NCBI GenBank assembly: GCA_015056795.1
Contig: SVFO01000021.1
Coordinates: 1-64,000, forward strand
Direction: 5' to 3'
Source: Lachnospiraceae bacterium
Lineage (GTDB): Bacteria > Bacillota > Clostridia > Lachnospirales > Lachnospiraceae
Length of the DNA stretch: 64,000 nucleotides
A program made the translations under genes and the position numbers. Of the stretch, positions 1-8,832 are shown in pieces. The notes under the pieces are model-generated. The model ran no database searches and was not told the origin of the DNA. It saw nothing but the letters and a program-made list of their open reading frames with translations. Each line of letters starts with the position of its first letter. The first letter of the stretch is position 1.

Positions 1-30
1 ACGGTCACTAATAGGCCGAGGGCTTAACCA
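1..30 (+). rRNA. 23S rRNA, 3' end (partial)
   Basis: The first bases (ACTAATAGGCCGAGGGCTTA at 8-27) match the conserved 3' end of bacterial 23S rRNA. The rest of the gene lies upstream of the window. The following ~105 bases carry the kind of spacer often found after 23S in Firmicutes (GGTTTTGAGGGTACAAAACC at 111-130), but no 5S rRNA before the terminator. The exact 3' end is approximate. Confidence 0.85.
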
Positions 31-136
31 GAGCCGAAGGACGGAAGTCCTTTGGAAGGTCAGGCTGACTTAAGGAAAAGGTTGGTTGTCTTGTTTATCA
101 GTTCGGTTTCGGTTTTGAGGGTACAAAACCTTATTG

Positions 137-173
137 ATAGGAATGGTATTGATCCATTCCTATTTTTGTTTTA
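137..173 (+). terminator. rRNA operon terminator
   Basis: A perfect 10-bp inverted repeat (ATAGGAATGG / CCATTCCTAT, 7-base loop) is followed by a T-rich tract. It closes the rRNA operon, about 110 bases after the 23S end. Confidence 0.8.
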
Positions 174-180
174 AAAGTAT

Positions 181-209
181 TTTCAAAATGGATGAATCTA
201 TGATATACT
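181..209 (+). promoter_or_regulatory. Possible promoter upstream of cheV
   Basis: TATACT at 204-209 resembles a -10 element. The -35 position (181-186, TTTCAA) is a weak match with a 17-base spacer. It is only a plausible start site for cheV. Confidence 0.3.
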
Positions 210-274
210 AAAATTAGTAATTTGCTAATTCGAAATTAACAAAATTAAGACTTGTAATAGTATTATTTGGCAGA

Positions 275-348
275 GTTGTTTATATGATTAAATTTGTTTA
301 TAAAAAACGGGGTTGTTTATAAGATTAAACTTGTTTGTAAGAAATATT
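275..348 (+). repeat. Imperfect 37-bp tandem repeat upstream of cheV
   Basis: Two adjacent copies begin GTTGTTTATATGATTAAA (275) and GTTGTTTATAAGATTAAA (312), a 37-base period. They fill the space just before the cheV ribosome binding site. This could be a regulator site pair or a simple duplication. Confidence 0.6.
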
Positions 349-367
349 GACGATGCGGGGGTATCGT

Positions 368-1279
368 ATGGATACGAGTATTTTATTGGAAAATGGTACA
401 AATGAGTTAGAAATTCTGGAATTTGTTATCAATAATTATTCTTATGGCATTAACGTGGCGAAGATTCGTGAGATTGTACCGTATCAAAGGGTGACACCGA
501 TTCCAAATGCACATCCCAGCATTGAAGGTATTTTTATGCCTAGGGATGTTATGATTACTGCAATTGATCTTGCTAATTGTCTTGGATTTATGGATGGCCC
601 TGTTGGAGGCATGTTTATCATAACGAATTTTAACAAGCTGAACATGGCTTTTCATGTTGAAAATGTTTTGGGAATTCATCGTGTTTCTTGGACAGAAATT
701 GCGAAACCCAATAGGTCCTTTGGATCATTAGAGGATAGCATCATCAGTGGTATTGTAAAAAGAGATGATCGCTTGATAATTATTCTTGATTTTGAAAAGA
801 TCATTAGTGACATCAATCCTGAGACGGGACTTAAGGTTTCGGAAATTGATGCATTAGGGGAACGCAGAGAAAGAAATGTTCCTATCTTGATTGCCGAAGA
901 TTCTCCACTTTTAAATAAGCTGATTGTTGAATCCCTAAAGAAGGCCGGATATGAAAACCTGATTCATACGGAAAATGGACAACAAGCGTATGACGTGATC
1001 TGCAAATGTAAGGAAAACGGAACATTAAGGGATAACGTCAGATGTATTATCACGGATATTGAGATGCCGATGATGGATGGTCATCGACTGACAAAGCTGG
1101 TAAAAAGCGACGACGCAACAGCAAATATCCCTGTCATCATTTTTTCTTCGTTGGTGAATGACGACATGAAGAGAAAGGGAGAGGCGCTTGGAGCAGACGC
1201 CCAGCTGTCTAAACCTGAAATTGGAAATCTAGTTAGAATCATAGACGAGCTGGTAGATAAATATCATTTAGAGGATTAA
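368..1279 (+). CDS. cheV: CheV chemotaxis coupling protein
   Basis: A 303-residue CheW-receiver fusion. The N-terminal CheW-like domain (about 1-150, opening MDTSILLENGTNELEI as CheV proteins do) docks receptors to the CheA kinase. The C-terminal receiver domain (about 175-300) carries the phosphoacceptor Asp near residue 230 in ITDIEMPMMDG and a conserved Lys in LSKPE. Phosphorylation is thought to adjust receptor coupling during adaptation. I chose the ATG at 368, which has GGGGG seven bases upstream, over an in-frame TTG at 347. No other che genes are adjacent, but a chemoreceptor lies at 6433. The gene is followed by its own terminator. Confidence 0.93.
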   Translation: MDTSILLENGTNELEILEFVINNYSYGINVAKIREIVPYQRVTPIPNAHPSIEGIFMPRDVMITAIDLANCLGFMDGPVGGMFIITNFNKLNMAFHVENVLGIHRVSWTEIAKPNRSFGSLEDSIISGIVKRDDRLIIILDFEKIISDINPETGLKVSEIDALGERRERNVPILIAEDSPLLNKLIVESLKKAGYENLIHTENGQQAYDVICKCKENGTLRDNVRCIITDIEMPMMDGHRLTKLVKSDDATANIPVIIFSSLVNDDMKRKGEALGADAQLSKPEIGNLVRIIDELVDKYHLED

Positions 1280-1283
1280 ATTG

Positions 1284-1313
1284 CAGCCGGGAAGCCCCCG
1301 GCTGTATCTTTTA
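1284..1313 (+). terminator. Terminator after cheV
   Basis: CAGCCGGG (1284-1291) pairs with CCCGGCTG (1297-1304) across a 5-base loop, followed by TATCTTTTA. It lies 4 bases after the cheV stop codon. Confidence 0.8.
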
Positions 1314-1377
1314 CTTGTTATATGATAAGACGGTGAAAGATTAAAGAAAAGAAGAAAAGAAATATAGAGGAAGTAAT

Positions 1378-2265
1378 ATGGACGAGAAGGTTTTAAGTAA
1401 AGCTGAGTTGCAGAATGTTTTAGAAAAGGAGATTCCAGAGGCAGAAATGGTGCTTGTGGGATTAGGTGAGGAGTTCGATCTCTGCAAGGATGAAAAGGAT
1501 TTGGCTTTGGTAGAGAGCGTGTTGGCGGAATGTGATGCCGCATGGCTGATGCCTGAGGTTCGGAATGGATTGAGAAAATGTAACCAGATGAGCGATGAAG
1601 GCAAGCACGTGGCTTTGCTGAAAGAATTGGCGAATCGGTTGCAAGGTAAGAATTATTATGTGTTGTGCATGGCTGGGAATAGGGAGATTGCTGAAATTTC
1701 TTGGCGCGAAGGAAGACTTGTTGCTCCTTGTGGATTTGGAACAAAGAAGCAATGCGTTTTGGCATGCGAGGGAGAAGAACCGAAGGAATTGACCGAGGAA
1801 GAAACGAAAGAAATTGTGAGCGCGACAGAGAAGTTCCTTTCGGTTGCAGAAATCTATAAGAATACAGATTTAAGGATGGGAGAAGAAAATTCGGCACAGG
1901 GACAATGGGGAGATTTGCCTCCGCAGGTGAGGGAAGCAATGGAATTGATTCAGCGGAGGGAGAAAATCCGAACGGCTGCCTTGAAATATAAGAAGAAATG
2001 TGAGGGAATCTTAGGGACTTGTCCAAGCTGTGGGGCGCAGGAGGTATTGAATGACATGCTGGCGCCGAAATATGATCAGAGAGGCTATTTAGCGGATTGG
2101 ACGAAGTATACAAAGTGGCTATATGGAAGCATGAACAGGAAGCTGCTAATCTTAGGATTGGGATCTTCAAATCAGCATCCTGAGCTTCTGCAGGGGGCAT
2201 TCCAGAAGATGGCGGAGCTGCATGCAAAGGCGAACTATTATCAATTCAAATTATTCGAAGAGTAA
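1378..2265 (+). CDS. Divergent Sir2-like protein
   Basis: A 295-residue protein that I place near the Sir2 NAD-dependent deacylases by pattern only. The segment NYYVLCMAGN...FGTKKQC (about 97-126) lines up with the sirtuin stretch that normally holds the NVD motif and catalytic region. CPSCG (about 218) looks like half of the zinc site. The end (YTKWLYGSMNRKLLILGLGSS) resembles the sirtuin FLELGVG region. The usual GAGxS nucleotide-binding start is replaced by LVGLGEE and the NxD and catalytic His signatures are not recognisable, so it may be catalytically dead or act on another substrate. AGAGGAAG precedes the ATG. A long open frame on the opposite strand is its shadow. Confidence 0.5.
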   Translation: MDEKVLSKAELQNVLEKEIPEAEMVLVGLGEEFDLCKDEKDLALVESVLAECDAAWLMPEVRNGLRKCNQMSDEGKHVALLKELANRLQGKNYYVLCMAGNREIAEISWREGRLVAPCGFGTKKQCVLACEGEEPKELTEEETKEIVSATEKFLSVAEIYKNTDLRMGEENSAQGQWGDLPPQVREAMELIQRREKIRTAALKYKKKCEGILGTCPSCGAQEVLNDMLAPKYDQRGYLADWTKYTKWLYGSMNRKLLILGLGSSNQHPELLQGAFQKMAELHAKANYYQFKLFEE

Positions 2266-2319
2266 TAGGAGAAGGAAAACAAGGGAATTCTGAACGAAAA
2301 GAAAAGTTTGCGAAGGTCA

Positions 2320-2348
2320 TTGATTGGCCGTGCAAGCTGTGATAAAAT
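2320..2348 (+). promoter_or_regulatory. Promoter for hisH
   Basis: TTGATT (2320-2325), a 17-base spacer and TAAAAT (2343-2348) form a sigma-A type promoter about 95 bases before hisH. An overlapping TATACT at 2348-2353 is an alternative -10. Confidence 0.5.
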
Positions 2349-2442
2349 ATACTAGGAATATTGTTTAATTATTCAATAAATAGGTGCTTTCAGCATATTT
2401 ACTTATCTAATTGCTAGAAGGGATTGCAGAAGGAGAACGTTC

Positions 2443-3054
2443 ATGATCGCGATCATTGACTATGATGCAGGTAACATAAAGAGTGTAGAGAAGGCCATAC
2501 AGTATTTGGGAGAAGAGGCGGTTGTCACGAGAGATCGGGAGACCATTCTTTCCGCAGATGGCGTGATCTTGCCAGGCGTTGGCGCATTTGGTGATGCCAT
2601 GGAAAAGCTTCATGCCTATGGCTTAGTGGACGTGATTCATGAGTGCGTACAAAAGCAGATTCCATTTTTGGGAATTTGTCTGGGACTACAGCTCTTATTT
2701 GAAAGCAGTGAGGAGAGTCCTGGAGTGAAGGGACTTGGCGTTTTGGAAGGGAAAATTGTTCGTTTGCCAGCAGAGAGCGGATTAAAGATCCCTCATATTG
2801 GATGGAATAATTTAAAATTCCCGAAGAAGGGAAGATTGTTTGAGGGCGTGGCAGAGGATTCTTATGTATATTTCGTGCATTCCTATTATCTGCAGGCGAA
2901 GGATCCTGAAATTGTGATGGCGACGACGGAATATGGAGCAACAATCCATGCTTCCGTGGAAAAGGGAAATATCTTTGCTTGTCAGTATCATCCCGAAAAG
3001 AGCTCAGGCGTGGGTCTGAAAATGCTGGAGAATTTTATTAAATTGACTAAGTAG
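2443..3054 (+). CDS. hisH: Imidazole glycerol phosphate synthase, glutaminase subunit HisH
   Basis: A 203-residue class I glutamine amidotransferase. It releases ammonia from glutamine and channels it to HisF in histidine biosynthesis, linked to purine synthesis through AICAR. The catalytic triad is visible: Cys79 in GICLGLQ, and His183 and Glu185 in YHPEKSSG. The oxyanion segment PGVGAF is at 44-49. Length is normal for the family. AGAAGGAGAA precedes the ATG. hisF follows 113 bases later on the same strand. No other his genes lie in the window. Confidence 0.96.
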   Translation: MIAIIDYDAGNIKSVEKAIQYLGEEAVVTRDRETILSADGVILPGVGAFGDAMEKLHAYGLVDVIHECVQKQIPFLGICLGLQLLFESSEESPGVKGLGVLEGKIVRLPAESGLKIPHIGWNNLKFPKKGRLFEGVAEDSYVYFVHSYYLQAKDPEIVMATTEYGATIHASVEKGNIFACQYHPEKSSGVGLKMLENFIKLTK

Positions 3055-3056
3055 AT

Positions 3057-3112
3057 GCACCTCAGCTGACACTTTGAGCCATCTCCCGCTCATAGGGAAG
3101 GCTTTAGCTTAG
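3057..3112 (+). repeat. Degenerate copy of the two-hairpin intergenic repeat
   Basis: The hisH-hisF gap holds CACCTCAGCTGACACTTTGA followed shortly by GGGAAGGCTTTAGC, a decayed version of the repeat seen intact at 3939 and elsewhere. Both stems are damaged. Confidence 0.45.
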
Positions 3113-3167
3113 TTGGATTAAAAGTTAGAATTTCTAGAAGTTAGTTAAGAGCAAGAGGTTAAAAAAG

Positions 3168-3929
3168 ATGCACACAAAGAGAATTATCCCTTGTCTGGAC
3201 GTGAAGGATGGCAGGGTTGTAAAGGGAATCAATTTTGTGAATTTAAGGGACGCAGGAGATCCTGCAGAGGTTTCAGCGGCTTATGATAAGGCTGGGGCGG
3301 ACGAGGTCGTTTTTCTAGACATTACGGCATCGGCGGACAGTCGCGCGACGCAGCTGGAATGGGTGCGACAGGTTGCCAGTAAGGTGTTTATACCGTTTAC
3401 CGTTGGCGGCGGCATTCGTACCGTAGATGATTTTAAGGCGATTTTGCGTGAGGGCGCTGACAAGATTTCGATTAATTCTGCAGCAATCATGAATCCGAAG
3501 CTGATCAGTGATGCGGCGGAGAAATTTGGAAGTCAGTGCGTTGTCGTTGCCATTGATGCGAAGCGTCGTGCGGACGGCAGCGGATGGAACATTTATAAGA
3601 ATGGCGGACGCGTTGATATGGGCATGGATGCCGTGGAATGGGCGCGAACGGCCGAAAAGATGGGGGCGGGAGAAATTCTGCTTACCAGTATGGACGGCGA
3701 TGGAACGAAGGCTGGCTATGACATTGAGCTTACCAGGGCGATCTCGCAGACGGTTGGTATTCCCGTGATTGCGTCAGGCGGCGCAGGTACGCTGGAGCAT
3801 TTCTATGAGGCATTGACGGAGGGCGGCGCGGAGGCGGCGCTGGCTGCTTCCCTGTTCCACTATAAGGAGCTGGAGATTCGGGAAGTAAAGGAATATTTGA
3901 AGGGACGCGGAGTCAGCGTGAGATTATGA
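3168..3929 (+). CDS. hisF: Imidazole glycerol phosphate synthase, cyclase subunit HisF
   Basis: A 253-residue TIM barrel that joins ammonia from HisH to PRFAR, giving imidazole glycerol phosphate and AICAR. The catalytic Asp11 ([12 protein letters not shown]) and Asp130 (VAIDAKR) are present, as are the phosphate-binding loops GGGIRT and ASGGAG. Full length. The start codon has AAGAGG upstream. It pairs with hisH as the heterodimer partner and is followed directly by an intact two-hairpin repeat. Confidence 0.97.
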   Translation: MHTKRIIPCLDVKDGRVVKGINFVNLRDAGDPAEVSAAYDKAGADEVVFLDITASADSRATQLEWVRQVASKVFIPFTVGGGIRTVDDFKAILREGADKISINSAAIMNPKLISDAAEKFGSQCVVVAIDAKRRADGSGWNIYKNGGRVDMGMDAVEWARTAEKMGAGEILLTSMDGDGTKAGYDIELTRAISQTVGIPVIASGGAGTLEHFYEALTEGGAEAALAASLFHYKELEIREVKEYLKGRGVSVRL

Positions 3930-3938
3930 TTCTATTCT

Positions 3939-3990
3939 AACCTCATCCGCCCCTTCGGGGCACCTTCCCCTATAGGGGAAGGCTTTAAAG
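3939..3990 (+). repeat. Two-hairpin intergenic repeat, copy 1
   Basis: ACCTCATCC leads into hairpin 1 (GCCCC-TTC-GGGGC) and hairpin 2 (CCTTCCCC-TATA-GGGGAAGG), then CTTTAAAG. It sits 10 bases after the hisF stop codon. Confidence 0.85.
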
Positions 3991-4069
3991 AACAGGTCAA
4001 GGGATGAACAGGTCAAGGGATGAACAGGTCAAGAGATGAACAGGCCAAGGGATGAAGGGCCAAGGGATG
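3991..4069 (+). repeat. 16-bp minisatellite upstream of ung
   Basis: Five tandem copies of AACAGGTCAAGGGATG. The first two are identical, the third and fourth differ at one base each, and the fifth has lost one base. The array is not open in all frames and probably sits in the 5' leader region of ung. Confidence 0.85.
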
Positions 4070-4128
4070 AAGGGGCATGGATCGAAATGTAAGGATGAAG
4101 AGGGTATAGCGGAAGGGTATGATAAGGC

Positions 4129-4803
4129 ATGGGAATGATTGACAATGATTGGCTTCCAGCGCTGGCACCGGAGTTTCGGAAACCATATTATAAAAAGCTT
4201 TATGAGTTTATCAGAGAGGAATATAATACCAAGCAGGTGTTTCCTCCAGCAGAGGATATCTTTAATGCGTTTCATCTGACGCCGCTCAGTAAGGTCAAGG
4301 TCGTGATTCTGGGACAGGACCCCTATCACGACGTCGGGCAGGCGCATGGGCTATGTTTTTCCGTGAGACCTGGTATTGCAACGCCAAAGTCGCTGGTCAA
4401 TATCTATAAAGAACTACATGATGATTTGGGCTGTAAGATTCCAAATAACGGGTATTTGGAGAAATGGGCGAAGCAGGGCGTACTTTTGTTAAATACCTTA
4501 TTGACGGTACAGGCGCATCAAGCCTTTTCGCATAAGGGAAAGGGCTGGGAGGAATTTACGGATGCCGCCATTAAGGTTTTGAACGAGCAGGATCGGCCGA
4601 TGGTATTTATTTTGTGGGGGAGACCTGCACAGGAGAAGAAGGTTTTTTTGAATAATCCGAAGCATTTGATTATTGAATCGCCACATCCGAGTCCGTTGTC
4701 GGCAAGCAGGGGATTCTTTGGAAGCAGGCCGTTCAGTAGAACGAATTTGTTCCTGGAAGAGAATGGCATGGCGCCGATTGACTGGCAGATTGAGGATATA
4801 TGA
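4129..4803 (+). CDS. ung: Uracil-DNA glycosylase (family 1)
   Basis: A 224-residue enzyme that cuts uracil from DNA to begin base excision repair. The water-activating loop GQDPYHD (62-68, Asp64 and His67) and the C-terminal leucine/serine loop SPHPSPLS (about 183-190, catalytic His) are both intact. Length is normal. GGAAGGG lies 11 bases before the ATG at 4129; a second in-frame ATG at 4135 is possible. The gene is bracketed by repeats: the minisatellite before it and two two-hairpin copies after it. Confidence 0.96.
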   Translation: MGMIDNDWLPALAPEFRKPYYKKLYEFIREEYNTKQVFPPAEDIFNAFHLTPLSKVKVVILGQDPYHDVGQAHGLCFSVRPGIATPKSLVNIYKELHDDLGCKIPNNGYLEKWAKQGVLLLNTLLTVQAHQAFSHKGKGWEEFTDAAIKVLNEQDRPMVFILWGRPAQEKKVFLNNPKHLIIESPHPSPLSASRGFFGSRPFSRTNLFLEENGMAPIDWQIEDI

Positions 4804-4860
4804 GACCCCTCATCCGTCGGGCTGCGCTGACATACTGGAGAAAAGGAGAGGGTTAGGGTT
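4803..4860 (+). repeat. Decayed two-hairpin intergenic repeat
   Basis: CCCCTCATCCGTCGGGCTGC followed by a disrupted second half (ACTGGAGAAAAGGAGAGG). It lies immediately after the ung stop codon and just before an intact copy, so the two form a direct repeat. Confidence 0.6.
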
Positions 4861-4863
4861 TAG

Positions 4864-4917
4864 ACCCCTCATCCGTCAGGCTACGCCTGACACCTTCCCC
4901 CGTGGGGGAAGGCTTTC
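4864..4917 (+). repeat. Two-hairpin intergenic repeat, copy 2
   Basis: CCCCTCATCC, hairpin 1 (GTCAGGC-TAC-GCCTGAC), hairpin 2 (CCTTCCCCC-GT-GGGGGAAGG), then CTTT. Its first stem is longer than in copy 1 but fully complementary. Confidence 0.85.
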
Positions 4918-5015
4918 CATGAGATGCCGGCAAAGTGTGTAATATTTTTAGTTGGGTTACGATTCTTAGGGAAATGGAATTGGGGAAGTATAATTTACGC
5001 TAGGAGAGAAGAGAC

Positions 5016-6287
5016 ATGGAGAAGAAAGCTTTTGTAACGAAGGAAATGATTGAGGAGATTGTGAAGACATATCCTACGCCCTTTCACATTTATGATGAGA
5101 AGGGGATCCGCGAGAATGCGAAGAAGCTGAAGGAAGCGTTCGCATGGAACAAGGGATATAAGGAGTTTTTTGCGGTAAAGGCTACGCCAAACCCGTTTTT
5201 AATTAACATTTTGAGGGATTATGGATGCGGGACGGACTGCTCCTCCATGACGGAGCTGATGCTGAGCCACGCGATGGACATTCCTGGTGAGGACATCATG
5301 TTCTCTTCGAATGATACGCCTGCAGAGGAGTTCGCTTATGCTGCAAAGATTGGTGCGACGATCAATCTGGATGATTTTACGCACATTCAGTTCCTTGAGG
5401 ACACGATTGGATATTTGCCGAAGACGCTGAGCTGCCGTTATAATCCTGGCGGATATTTCTCGATCAGCAACAGCATCATGGATAATCCCGGTGATGCCAA
5501 GTATGGCTTTACGACGGAACAGATTTTTGAGGGCTTCAAGATCATGAAGGCAAAGGGCGTGGAGAATTTTGGGATTCATGCTTTTCTTGCAAGTAATACC
5601 GTGACGAATGACTATTATCCGACGCTGGCAAAGCAGCTCTTTGAGCTTGCCGTGAAGCTGAAGGAGGAGACGGGCGCGCATATCGCGTTCATCAACCTTT
5701 CCGGCGGCGTTGGCGTTCCTTATCGCCCTGATCAGGAGCCCAATGACATTATGGTAATTGGCGAGGGTGTTCGCAAGGTATACGAGGAAGTGCTTGTACC
5801 TGCAGGCATGGGTGACGTTAAGATTTATACAGAGCTTGGAAGATTTATGCTGGCGCCGTTTGGTCATCTTGTGACGAAGGTGATTCATGAAAAGCATACG
5901 CACAAGGAATATCTTGGCGTGGATGCCTGTGCCGTGAATTTGATGAGACCCGCGATGTATGGAGCTTATCATCATATCACGGTGCTGGGCAAGGAGAATC
6001 AACCCTGCGATCATAAGTATGACGTGACGGGATCTCTGTGTGAGAATAATGATAAGTTTGCAATTGACCGGATGCTGCCGAAGGTAGAGATCGGTGATTA
6101 TATGGCGATTCATGAGGCTGGCGCGCATGGCTATTCCATGGGATATAATTACAATGGAAAGCTGAAGTCGGCAGAGCTTTTGCTGAAGGAGGATGGAAGC
6201 GTGCAGCTGATTCGCAGGGCTGAGACGCCGAAGGATTATTTCGCAACCTTTGACGGATTTGATATCTATAAGAAGCTGGGATTCTAG
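5016..6287 (+). CDS. lysA: Diaminopimelate decarboxylase
   Basis: A 423-residue fold-III PLP enzyme, predicted to decarboxylate meso-diaminopimelate to lysine. Lys55 in FFAVKATPNP is the expected Schiff-base residue. The glycine-rich phosphate-binding loop is LSGGVGVPY and ELGRFM follows. The C-terminal CENND and the aromatic MGYNYNGKL complete the active site across the dimer. The sequence is somewhat unlike the best-known LysA proteins, so a related decarboxylase acting on another diamino acid cannot be excluded. AGGAGAGAAGAG precedes the ATG. It stands alone between repeat copies. Confidence 0.85.
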   Translation: MEKKAFVTKEMIEEIVKTYPTPFHIYDEKGIRENAKKLKEAFAWNKGYKEFFAVKATPNPFLINILRDYGCGTDCSSMTELMLSHAMDIPGEDIMFSSNDTPAEEFAYAAKIGATINLDDFTHIQFLEDTIGYLPKTLSCRYNPGGYFSISNSIMDNPGDAKYGFTTEQIFEGFKIMKAKGVENFGIHAFLASNTVTNDYYPTLAKQLFELAVKLKEETGAHIAFINLSGGVGVPYRPDQEPNDIMVIGEGVRKVYEEVLVPAGMGDVKIYTELGRFMLAPFGHLVTKVIHEKHTHKEYLGVDACAVNLMRPAMYGAYHHITVLGKENQPCDHKYDVTGSLCENNDKFAIDRMLPKVEIGDYMAIHEAGAHGYSMGYNYNGKLKSAELLLKEDGSVQLIRRAETPKDYFATFDGFDIYKKLGF

Positions 6288-6289
6288 GA

Positions 6290-6343
6290 CACTTCATCCG
6301 GCGTTGCGCGCCACCTTACCCTTTAGGGGAAGGCTTTAAAGAG
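6290..6343 (+). repeat. Two-hairpin intergenic repeat, copy 3
   Basis: CACTTCATCC, hairpin 1 (GGCG-TTG-CGCGCC region) and hairpin 2 (CCTTACCCTTTAGGGGAAGG, one mismatch), then CTTTAAAGAGG. It begins 3 bases after the lysA stop codon. Confidence 0.8.
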
Positions 6344-6432
6344 GTAAGGCAAGTACAACAGGACTTCTAAGGTAAGGATTTTGATCGAATTGCATAGACG
6401 ATTTGAGTTAGTTGGGGAAAGGAAGGAAAGCT

Positions 6433-7746
6433 ATGGAGCGAAATAGTAGGGATACGGAAATACTTATTGAAAAAGCGAAGACAAAGATGGTGACGCTTTT
6501 GATGACAATTTCCGTGGCACCGCTGATCATTACGATTCTTGTGATTGGCGGATTGGGTGTTTTGCTGTCGAATAGCGGGCTGGATACGAAGGTTGTTATG
6601 GCGGTTCAGCTAGGCGCAGCCGTTTGCCTTCCGATCCTGTTTTGCGTTGGCGCATGGTATTTTAGTCGTAATCTGATTGATTCCATCCGCCGCATTGGAA
6701 AGAATATGGATGCGCTGGCCGGCGGAGATTTGTCAAAGCAGAATTTGAATGAGAGTATGGTACAGGAAGTGTTTGACCTGGAGAAATCCCTGACGGGTTT
6801 GCAAGGGAATCTGGATAAGACCATCGGCAACGTTAAGAGCTCGACGGCAACTTTGGTTGAGAAAATTGCAGACGTGGCAGAGCTGACGGGCAGCACCTTC
6901 GAACGGGCAAACCAGATTGAAGAGGTTATCGTTAATTTAACGGAAGCCACGAATAGCATGTCGGAGAATGTCCAGAGCATTAACCAGCAGGTCATTGAAA
7001 TCGGAAATTGCGTGAATGACATTTATGGGAAGGTTGACATTTTGCATGGAAATTCCGAGAACATGCTGGAGGTCAATTCTAAGACCAATGACGACATGGC
7101 GATAATCAAGGAGAATAGTGACAGATCGCTGAATGCCGTGAATAATATTACGGACCAGATCAAGGAAGCAAATGACGCGATTCGTGAGATTGATACGGCG
7201 GTGGAGCTGATCCTTAACATTTCGGATCAGACGAACCTGCTGTCGTTAAATGCCAGTATTGAGGCCGCAAGGGCGGGAGAGTCGGGCAAGGGCTTTGCCG
7301 TGGTCGCGGAGGAGATTCGTTCGCTTTCTGAGCAGAGTGCAGAGGGCGCGGAGATGATTCGTAGGCTGGCACAGAAGATTACGAAGGAATCCGCGAAGAC
7401 CGTAACATTGGCGAAGCAGGTGCTGGAGCTCATTCAGGAAGGCAGCGATAAGGTTGGCAAGGCCCAGGATCAGTATGAGGAGCTCAGCCAGAAGATACAG
7501 CATTCCGCGGAGGAAATTCGCGCGCTGATGGCGAAGGCAGACCAGCTGAATGATTATAAGGCAAGGATCGTTGAGAACGTGCATGATTTGAGCGCAATCA
7601 GCCAACAGAACGCGGCAAGTCATGAGGAAGTGAATGCGAACGTAAACGAGATCGTGACGGAAGTGCGCGTTGTTAAAAACGACTGCGAGGACATGAATGA
7701 GAAGGCGCAGGAGCTAGGGAAGGTTGTGGAGTTTTTTCATAAATAA
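6433..7746 (+). CDS. Methyl-accepting chemotaxis protein without an outer sensor domain
   Basis: A 437-residue chemoreceptor. Two hydrophobic segments (about 23-45 and 58-80) are separated by only about a dozen residues, so there is no room for an extracellular ligand domain. A HAMP-like stretch (about 80-130) follows, then a long coiled coil with the conserved receptor tip [20 protein letters not shown] near 270-290. It signals to CheA through CheW or CheV. It may sense the membrane, cell energy state or a partner protein. The ATG at 6433 has GGAAAGGAAGG upstream; an in-frame TTG at 6412 is less likely. A very strong terminator follows. Confidence 0.93.
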   Translation: MERNSRDTEILIEKAKTKMVTLLMTISVAPLIITILVIGGLGVLLSNSGLDTKVVMAVQLGAAVCLPILFCVGAWYFSRNLIDSIRRIGKNMDALAGGDLSKQNLNESMVQEVFDLEKSLTGLQGNLDKTIGNVKSSTATLVEKIADVAELTGSTFERANQIEEVIVNLTEATNSMSENVQSINQQVIEIGNCVNDIYGKVDILHGNSENMLEVNSKTNDDMAIIKENSDRSLNAVNNITDQIKEANDAIREIDTAVELILNISDQTNLLSLNASIEAARAGESGKGFAVVAEEIRSLSEQSAEGAEMIRRLAQKITKESAKTVTLAKQVLELIQEGSDKVGKAQDQYEELSQKIQHSAEEIRALMAKADQLNDYKARIVENVHDLSAISQQNAASHEEVNANVNEIVTEVRVVKNDCEDMNEKAQELGKVVEFFHK

Positions 7747-7793
7747 GCAGGAAATGCAAAGGGTTTTATGAAAATTTTAGAATAATAAGATTG

Positions 7794-7842
7794 AATCTGC
7801 TTTAAGGATATGTTAAAGTGTCCTTAGAGCAGATTTTCTTTT
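7794..7842 (+). terminator. Terminator after the chemoreceptor gene
   Basis: A 15-bp stem (AATCTGCTTTAAGGA, 7794-7808; TCCTTAGAGCAGATT, 7821-7835; one G-U pair) is followed by TTCTTTT. Confidence 0.9.
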
Positions 7843-8043
7843 ATGGTATAAAGCCAGTCTATTTCAAATCTATTTTCAGAAAATCCTTGCTTTTCCATTA
7901 TGACAATCACTAAATGCGGTTTTCTGGGATGGATGAAGTCGGAGTATTTTTTCGACTAATGTTCGAGCTTTTTTTCTTGAATAGTAATCCTGTGTAAATG
8001 CCGGAACTTCGCTAAAGCGATTTAAATTTGCGGAGGCATTTGT
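7843..8043. other. Gene-free stretch before the Rpn remnant
   Basis: About 200 bases after the terminator with no convincing gene. It may hold remains of the promoter of the decayed nuclease gene that follows; no clean promoter or RNA structure is visible. Confidence 0.4.
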
Positions 8044-8677
8044 ATGACAGAAAAACAACAGGGTAAGACGATTCAAAATGATATGAGCTTAACTAAAATA
8101 AAGAGAATGCACGGGACGAAAGACATAGCTGAAAAGGCGTTAATAGATTTTACGGATGTATTTGCGGACATCGTTAATATGATATTTTTCTCAGGAGAAC
8201 ATATAGTATCAGAAGTTAATTTACATGAGATCCAGAGGACGTCCGTTTATGATGGTAAGGATAGTCTGCGTTTCCAGGTGCGTGACGTTGCTAAATTGTG
8301 GCATCGCTCCGAAGTGCAATTAGTATACATAGGGGTGGAAAACGAAACAAAACCAGAAAAAGACATGCCGCTTAGAATGATAGGATATGACGGCACTGAC
8401 AGGGGACGATAGGTTTATTCAGACCTACGTAAGCATGAAAAAACGAGGAAAGGAGCCGACAAAAATGTGTAAAGCATTGGACGAGATTGAAAATCGAGGA
8501 AAAAGGGAAGGAAAAAGGGAAGGGGAAAATAAGCAAAGGCAGATTTCATTAGTAAAACATGTAGATTCTGCCATGAAAAATCTGAATCTAAAACTGAAAG
8601 ATGCGTGCGCTGCGCTGGAGGTCACGGAGGCTGAGTATTGGTCAGCAAAGAGTAAAATGGCTAAGCTGATGAAATAG
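8044..8677 (+). pseudogene. Decayed Rpn-family (PD-(D/E)XK) nuclease/transposase-like gene
   Basis: Two overlapping frames hold the two ends of one protein family. Frame one (8044-8412) gives an N-terminus with DFTDVFADIVNMIFFSGE and ends after MPLRMIGYDG, the typical core start of Lachnospiraceae Rpn/transposase_31 proteins. Frame two (8387-8677) gives the C-terminal part with KALDEIENRGKREGKREG and ITLxxxV-like helices. The middle, about 150-200 residues containing the catalytic core, is missing and the frame has shifted. The family promotes recombination or acts as a mobile-element nuclease when intact. It lies 155 bases from a tRNA gene, a common integration neighbourhood. The product is not expected to be functional. 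Confidence 0.75.
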
Positions 8678-8832
8678 TGCTTGCATTTTTATTGGGATTG
8701 TGGTAAGATTTCATTTGTCGCGAGAAGAAAGCTTGAAAGAAAAATTCGATGATATCTTGGAAGAGAAATTCGACGAGAACTCAAAAGAGAGCTTCGAAGA
8801 GAACAAAAGATAGGAATCAGAAAGCGACAAGG

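Noticed and set aside
47-57. AAGTCCTTTGG near the rRNA end matching the core of the 44-bp repeat at 63137
   Set aside because: The match is 11 bases and does not extend; too short to claim a relation.
1268-2227. 319-codon open frame on the minus strand
   Set aside because: It lies opposite the Sir2-like gene, is Ser/Pro-rich with no domain pattern, and has no ribosome binding site. It is a shadow of the plus-strand codon use.
8699-8812. Possible 37-codon frame rich in Glu and Lys before tRNA-Leu
   Set aside because: It can start only at GTG without a ribosome binding site. It is more likely debris of the Rpn gene's charged C-terminal tail.
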